Origin: an uncultured Collinsella sp.
GTDB taxonomy: Bacteria; Actinomycetota; Coriobacteriia; Coriobacteriales; Coriobacteriaceae
Length of the DNA: 19,283 bases
Direction: 5' to 3'
NCBI GenBank assembly: GCA_902465265.1
Contig: CABQMF010000038.1
Coordinates: forward strand, 1-19,283
In this document: positions 13,276-19,283 of the stretch, piece by piece
Layout: every line of letters begins with the position of its first letter
Position numbering within the stretch: the first letter of the stretch is position 1
The notes under the pieces: generated by a model
The model's database searches: none
Seen by the model: the letters and a program-made list of their open reading frames with translations, nothing else
What the model was told of the DNA's origin: nothing
Made by a program: the position numbers and the translations under genes

Positions 13276-13345
13276 AAAATGATCCGCAATCCTGCCGTCC
13301 CCTACGGATCACCTGATCCCTTGGGGACGGAGGAAAACGGATCAT
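13276..13345 (-). repeat. Family B palindrome, possible YitT terminator
   Basis: The left part ATGATCCGCAATCCTGCCGT and the right part TTGGGGACGGAGGAAAACGG plus ATCAT form an inverted repeat (13280-13345) with a few mismatches. Read on the minus strand, the long stem ends in CGGATCATTTTT, so it has the form of a rho-independent terminator, 22 nt after the stop of the YitT gene. No other terminator is visible there. Confidence 0.7.
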
Positions 13346-13366
13346 GTCCGCAAACCGAAATTCAGC

Positions 13367-14257
13367 CTACGCGTTAATGTCCTTGAAGCCCTCACCGAAG
13401 GTCTCCGTGACATCGGCCACGGTCACGATGGCGCGCGGGTCGCGCTCGCGCACGATCGTCTTGAGCGTATTGAGCTCGCGACGGCTCACAATGACCATGA
13501 TCACCGGTTTCTCGGCGCCCGAGTACATACCGGTCGCCTTAAACTTGGTGCAGCCGCGGCCCAGGCCATACATGATGTCGGCCGCGATATCGGGAAACTT
13601 GTCCGAGATGATGAGCACCATACGGCGCCTGTTGCCGCCGTCGACCACAGCATCGATCACATAACCGCTAATGACCATCGAAAGGCCTGCATACAGCGCG
13701 TTTTCGACCGAGAAGACCGGGGCCGAGAGCGCGCACACGGCGACATCGATCGCCATGACGGTGGAGCCCACCGGTAGCGACGTATTGCGCGAGATGATCT
13801 GGCCGATCGTGTCGGAGCCGCCGGTGTTGGCACCGGCGCGCAGCACCATGCCGTAGCCGATGCCCGTGATAATGCCGCCCCACATAGCGGGCAGCATCAG
13901 ATCGGCATGTGCCAGCGGCGCCACAAACGGAGCGAACAGGTCGGTGAAAAAGCCCAGCAGCACAAAGCCCGTCGCGGTCTGCACCACGTAGAACATGCCA
14001 CCCTCGCGCATAACGACCAGCAGCAGCAAGGCATTCATCACAATGGTTTGGATACCGACAGGCAGCGAGATGCCATGAGACGCACCGACCGCCTGGATAA
14101 TCGTGGCGAGACCCGTAACGCCGCCGGCAGCAAGACCGTTGGGGATCAAAAACAGGTCCGTCGCGATAGCGGCCAGAGCGCAGCCCAGCATAATCTTGGG
14201 CAGATCGTGAAAGAAGTTCAGCGAAAGAATGCGTTTGATGTCCAGACGATATGCCAT
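13367..14257 (-). CDS. YitT-family membrane protein with C-terminal DUF2179 domain
   Basis: The 296-residue protein has about five or six membrane segments (about 22-40, 45-60, 68-83, 93-115, 125-142, 165-205), with the family signature GANTGGSDTIGQIISRNT (142-159). A cytoplasmic DUF2179 domain follows (about 211-290, RRMVLIISDKFPDIAADI and RELNTLKTIVRERDPRA). The family is widespread in Firmicutes and Actinobacteria; its substrate or role is not established. ATG at 14257 is chosen because GGGAGG directly precedes it, and the stretch before is a terminator. That terminator's T-run ends only about 13 bases before the ATG, so the gene either lives on read-through from prfB or has a leader containing the hairpin. 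Stop is TAG. Confidence 0.9.
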   Translation of the reverse strand: MAYRLDIKRILSLNFFHDLPKIMLGCALAAIATDLFLIPNGLAAGGVTGLATIIQAVGASHGISLPVGIQTIVMNALLLLVVMREGGMFYVVQTATGFVLLGFFTDLFAPFVAPLAHADLMLPAMWGGIITGIGYGMVLRAGANTGGSDTIGQIISRNTSLPVGSTVMAIDVAVCALSAPVFSVENALYAGLSMVISGYVIDAVVDGGNRRRMVLIISDKFPDIAADIMYGLGRGCTKFKATGMYSGAEKPVIMVIVSRRELNTLKTIVRERDPRAIVTVADVTETFGEGFKDINA

Positions 14258-14269
14258 GCTGCCTCCCTC

Positions 14270-14298
14270 AAAAAAGCGCACCCAAACGAGTGCGCTTT
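14270..14298 (-). terminator. Terminator of secA-prfB, within the YitT leader
   Basis: On the minus strand AGCGCAC and GTGCGCT pair around TCGTTTGG, followed by six T (rc of 14270-14275). It lies about 90 nt after the prfB stop and runs directly into the YitT ribosome-binding site. Confidence 0.8.
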
Positions 14299-14387
14299 GA
14301 ACTTCTTGCTGTATTCGATTCTACCGATTCACCGAGCAAATACCACCCCTGCGAAGTGTTCGCATCGACCCGGAGCCTACCATGTGC

Positions 14388-15535
14388 CTAGGCGCCCGAG
14401 CCTTCCGCATCGGCGTTGCCGGTCGCCCAGCGATGGTAACCGATCACAAACGGATCCAGATCGCCATCGTCGAGAACGGCCTCGACGTTGCTGGTCTCCA
14501 CGCCCGTACGCAGGTCCTTGACCATCTGATACGGGTAGAGCACGTAGCTGCGGATCTGGTTACCAAAACCGATCGTGGTCTTGGGTCCACGAATCTCGTC
14601 GAGCGCCTCGGCGCGCTTCTCGAGCTCGATCTCGTACAGACGGGCCTTGAGAATCTGCATGCACGCGGCCTTGTTCTGAATCTGGCTGCGCTCGTTTTGG
14701 CACGTGACCACGATACCGCTGGGAAAATGCGTCACGCGCACAGCGGAGTCGGTGGTGTTGACGCCCTGGCCGCCCGGGCCGCTCGCGTGATACACGTCCA
14801 CGCGGATATCGTCGGGACTAATCTCGATGTCGATATCGTTGGGCAGCACGGGGATGACCTCGACGCCGGCAAACGTGGTCTGGCGGCGCTTCTTGTCATC
14901 GGTGGGGCTAATGCGCACCAGACGGTGGACGCCGGCCTCGGCGCGCAGCATGCCAAACGCGTCCTTGCCCTCGACGGTAAAGGTCGCACGGTCGATGCCG
15001 ATGACCTCAGCCGCGGGGCAGTCGTTAATGGTGACCTTCCAGCCGCGACGCTGGCAGTACTTCATGTACATCTTAAAGAGCATGAAGGTCCAGTCCTGCG
15101 CCTCCAGGCCACCCTGTCCGGGCTTGATGGTCACAATCGCGTCGCCGTGATCGAACTCACCGGTAAACCAGCTCGAAAGCTCGAGCTCGTCGATAGCGCG
15201 GGCCAGGCGTTCTGCCGTAGCGGCAGCCTCCCCGCGCAATGCGGTGGCATCGGGGTCGTCGCCCATCTCCTCGGCAAGCTCCAGCGCCGCGCGAGCGTCA
15301 GATAGCTCGCCGCGCGCGGTATCCACGGCAGCAATATCTTCCTTGGCGCGAGCGATCTCCTCCATGGTGGCGCGAGCGGCGTCGGCGTCATCCCAAAAGC
15401 CGGGGGCCACGCTTTTGGCCTCGAGCTCGGTCACGCGCGTGCGCTTTTCGTCCAAATGAAGATACGACTCGACCTCGCCGAGCCGGTCCGCAAACGCGTC
15501 CAGCTCGGCGGGCGTTACCTCTAAAGCCTCGGCCA

Positions 15536-15536
<1 letters not shown>
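14388..15536 (-). CDS. prfB: Peptide chain release factor 2 with atypical recognition tripeptide
   Basis: RF2 releases the finished protein at UGA and UAA codons. The 382-residue chain is full length: a helical N-terminal domain (1-120), GQGGLEAQDWTFML (140-153), the GGQ catalytic loop GPGGQGVNTTDSAVR (253-267, GGQ at 255-257) and a normal C-terminus (DDGDLDPFVIGYHRW). The stop-codon recognition tripeptide, SPF in RF2 and PxT in RF1, reads S210-P211-T212 in AGVHRLVRISPTDDKKRRQT, so the phenylalanine is replaced by threonine. There is no programmed frameshift or in-frame TGA near codon 26: the frame is continuous. Start ATG overlaps the secA stop (TAATG). Stop is TAG. Confidence 0.95.
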
Positions 15537-18343
<2,807 letters not shown>

Positions 18344-18404
18344 GTGGTTTTCCTTTTTGGCCATCGCCCATGCCATGCAGCCTTGGGCGAGTTAAACACA
18401 GATA

Positions 18405-18410
18405 ATTGTA
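18405..18410 (-). promoter_or_regulatory. Possible secA -10 element
   Basis: TACAAT on the minus strand lies 62 nt before the secA start. The -35 region 17 bp upstream (GGTGCG) is poor, so this is a weak call. Confidence 0.3.
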
Positions 18411-18472
18411 CTTTAGCCAAACAGGGCGCACCCTATGCGGTCGACCTCGACCGCCACGTAATAACTACGACC

Positions 18473-18515
18473 AACCTGCCAAAAAGGGACTGGTTAATTT
18501 TGGTAGCTTTTATCT
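18473..18515 (+). repeat. Family C palindromic repeat, copy 2
   Basis: AACCTGCCAAAA (18473-18484) and TTTTGGTAGCTT (18498-18509) form an inverted repeat around AGGGACTGG. The 43-bp block matches copy 1 (4798-4840) except at three positions. It stands in the 340-bp gap between secA and rpmE, 25 bp from the family D element. Confidence 0.8.
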
Positions 18516-18540
18516 GGGAAAACGCCGCCTCTCTGCCATT

Positions 18541-18605
18541 TGGTGCAAACCAACCTGTCCCCTTCGCACCAATCTGGTGCAATGGGGACAGGTTGGTTTG
18601 CACCA
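18541..18605. repeat. Family D: 65-bp nested perfect palindrome
   Basis: The outer arms are 22 bp and perfect (18541-18562 and 18584-18605; inner end CCTGTCCCC and GGGGACAGG). The centre contains a second perfect hairpin, GCACCA-ATC-TGGTGC (18566-18580), which repeats the outer GGTGC end. It lies just past the rpmE terminator. Confidence 0.88.
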
Positions 18606-18610
18606 CCAAA

Positions 18611-18646
18611 AGAAAAGGGCCGCGCACCCAAACGGATGCACGGCCC
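18611..18646 (-). terminator. Rho-independent terminator of rpmE
   Basis: On the minus strand GGGCCGTGCATCC pairs over 13 positions, two of them G-T, with GGGTGCGCGGCCC around GTTT, followed by TTTTCT. It begins 38 nt after the rpmE stop codon. Confidence 0.85.
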
Positions 18647-18683
18647 TTATGCCATGAATGCGAGCGATTCCGCGGCGAGCTAT

Positions 18684-19109
18684 TTACTCAGCAGCCTCGG
18701 TGGTCTCGGCCTCGGCAGCGGCCTCCTCGACGGGAGCCTCTGCGGGAGCCTCGGCGGCCTGCTTGGCAGCCTCCTCGGCGAACTTAGCGGCACGCTTAGC
18801 CTTCTCGGCAGCCTTAGCCTCAGCGGCGGCCTTGCGAGCGGCCTCGGCCTCAGCAGCCTTGGCGGCCTTGGCAGCCTTGGCCTCCTCAGCCTTCTTGAGC
18901 TGGGCGGCAGCGGCGCCACCGAACTTGTCGGCGAAGCGCTGGACGCGTCCACCGGTGTCGACGAACTTCTGCTGGCCGGTGTAGAACGGGTGGCACTCGT
19001 TGCAAAGCTCGACCTTCATCTCGGACACGGTAGCGTGCGTCTTGAAGGTGTTGCCGCAGGAGCACGTCACCGTGCACTCGACATACTGGGGATGGATACC
19101 CTGCTTCAT
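18684..19109 (-). CDS. rpmE: Ribosomal protein L31 with long C-terminal extension
   Basis: Residues 1-70 are a complete zinc-type L31 of the large ribosomal subunit: MKQGIHPQYVECTVTCSCGN (C16, C18), VELCNECHPFYTGQQKFVDT (C36, C39) and GGRVQRFADKFGG. L31 normally ends here at about 70 residues. This one continues for about 70 more as a low-complexity, Ala/Lys then Ala/Glu-rich helix (KAAKAAKAAEAEAARKAAAE and onward), ending strongly acidic (EEAAAEAETTEAAE). The tail frame is intact, has the same GC-rich codon use, and is followed by a proper terminator, so it is probably translated. The start follows AAGGAGTCCTACC. Its leader is structured, suggesting autoregulation. Stop is TAA. Confidence 0.95.
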   Translation of the reverse strand: MKQGIHPQYVECTVTCSCGNTFKTHATVSEMKVELCNECHPFYTGQQKFVDTGGRVQRFADKFGGAAAAQLKKAEEAKAAKAAKAAEAEAARKAAAEAKAAEKAKRAAKFAEEAAKQAAEAPAEAPVEEAAAEAETTEAAE

Positions 19110-19187
19110 GGTAGGACTCCTTATTGGTCAGGCGCTGGTTACCGATCAGCGCATAAGGCGTCTTGGTTTCCGACCAAGACAACAAAC
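19110..19187 (-). promoter_or_regulatory. Structured rpmE leader, candidate L31 autoregulatory RNA
   Basis: The predicted transcript holds hairpin 1 GTCTTGGT-CGGAA-ACCAAGAC (19160-19180) and hairpin 2 GCGCTG-N9-CAGCGC. Between them CCTTAT (rc of 19153-19158) is complementary to ATAAGG (rc of 19119-19124), which includes the ribosome-binding AAGG. That pairing would enclose hairpin 2 and hide the ribosome site. L31 leaders of this kind are known from several bacterial groups; membership here is inferred from position and structure. Confidence 0.6.
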
Positions 19188-19193
19188 TCGGCT

Positions 19194-19222
19194 ATGGTAC
19201 CACGGCGCCGCGTGTCCCACAA
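19194..19222 (-). promoter_or_regulatory. rpmE promoter
   Basis: TTGTGG (rc of 19217-19222) lies exactly 17 bp before TACCAT (rc of 19194-19199) on the minus strand, giving a leader of about 78 nt. Confidence 0.5.
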
Positions 19223-19283
19223 AAGGTTCACGGTCTTTTCGGAACGTAGCCCTTGTTGTAGCGAAGATGACGGTAGGTCGTGT

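Noticed and set aside
19228..19283. Possible 3' end of another minus-strand gene (ending in TGA)
   Set aside because: Only 18 codons are visible, more than one frame is open there, and no family can be recognised.

Overview
The window looks like a chromosomal segment of a gut-type, anaerobic, moderately high-GC actinobacterium, most likely class Coriobacteriia near Collinsella. This rests on the gene content (split transketolase, YitT-family protein, rubredoxin with a flavin reductase, RNase R without an N-terminal HTH) and on the many short palindromic repeats between genes. The genus is an inference; no 16S gene or phylogenetic marker was compared.

Nearly everything is on the minus strand. 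Read in the direction of transcription, from the right end: rpmE (ribosomal protein L31 with a long Ala/Glu/Lys tail and a structured leader); secA-prfB, coupled by TAATG; a YitT-family membrane protein; the N- and C-terminal halves of a split transketolase; then ftsE-ftsX (overlapping) and rnr. After rnr come an orphan serine recombinase and an Spx/ArsC-family thiol protein. A further minus-strand block holds tRNA-Gln(CUG) and tRNA-Glu(CUC), a TPR protein overlapping smpB, a flavin reductase and a rubredoxin. Two genes are on the plus strand: a short, apparently truncated protein at 2979-3389 and a zinc-ribbon membrane protein at 9896-11164.

Functionally this is a housekeeping neighbourhood: protein export (SecA), translation termination and rescue (RF2, SmpB, RNase R, L31, two tRNAs), cell-wall hydrolysis control (FtsEX), pentose phosphate metabolism, and a small redox pair (flavin reductase plus rubredoxin). 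The order secA-prfB-ftsE-ftsX-rnr-smpB resembles the conserved bacterial prfB-ftsEX-smpB cluster, here opened up by inserted genes and repeats.

The accessory signal is in the intergenic DNA. There are five families of isolated palindromes: A (69 bp, two copies), B (two palindromes and one half), C (37 bp, two copies), D (65 bp nested) and E (129 bp nested). There is also a strictly 62-bp-periodic array of four 46-bp imperfect palindromes at 3409-3640 between convergent genes. Families A-D and the array share a GGGAC core, which suggests related REP-like elements moved by an enzyme outside this window. A second notable point is release factor 2: its stop-codon recognition tripeptide reads SPT instead of SPF, in a window where TAG ends 10 of 17 genes and TGA only 2.
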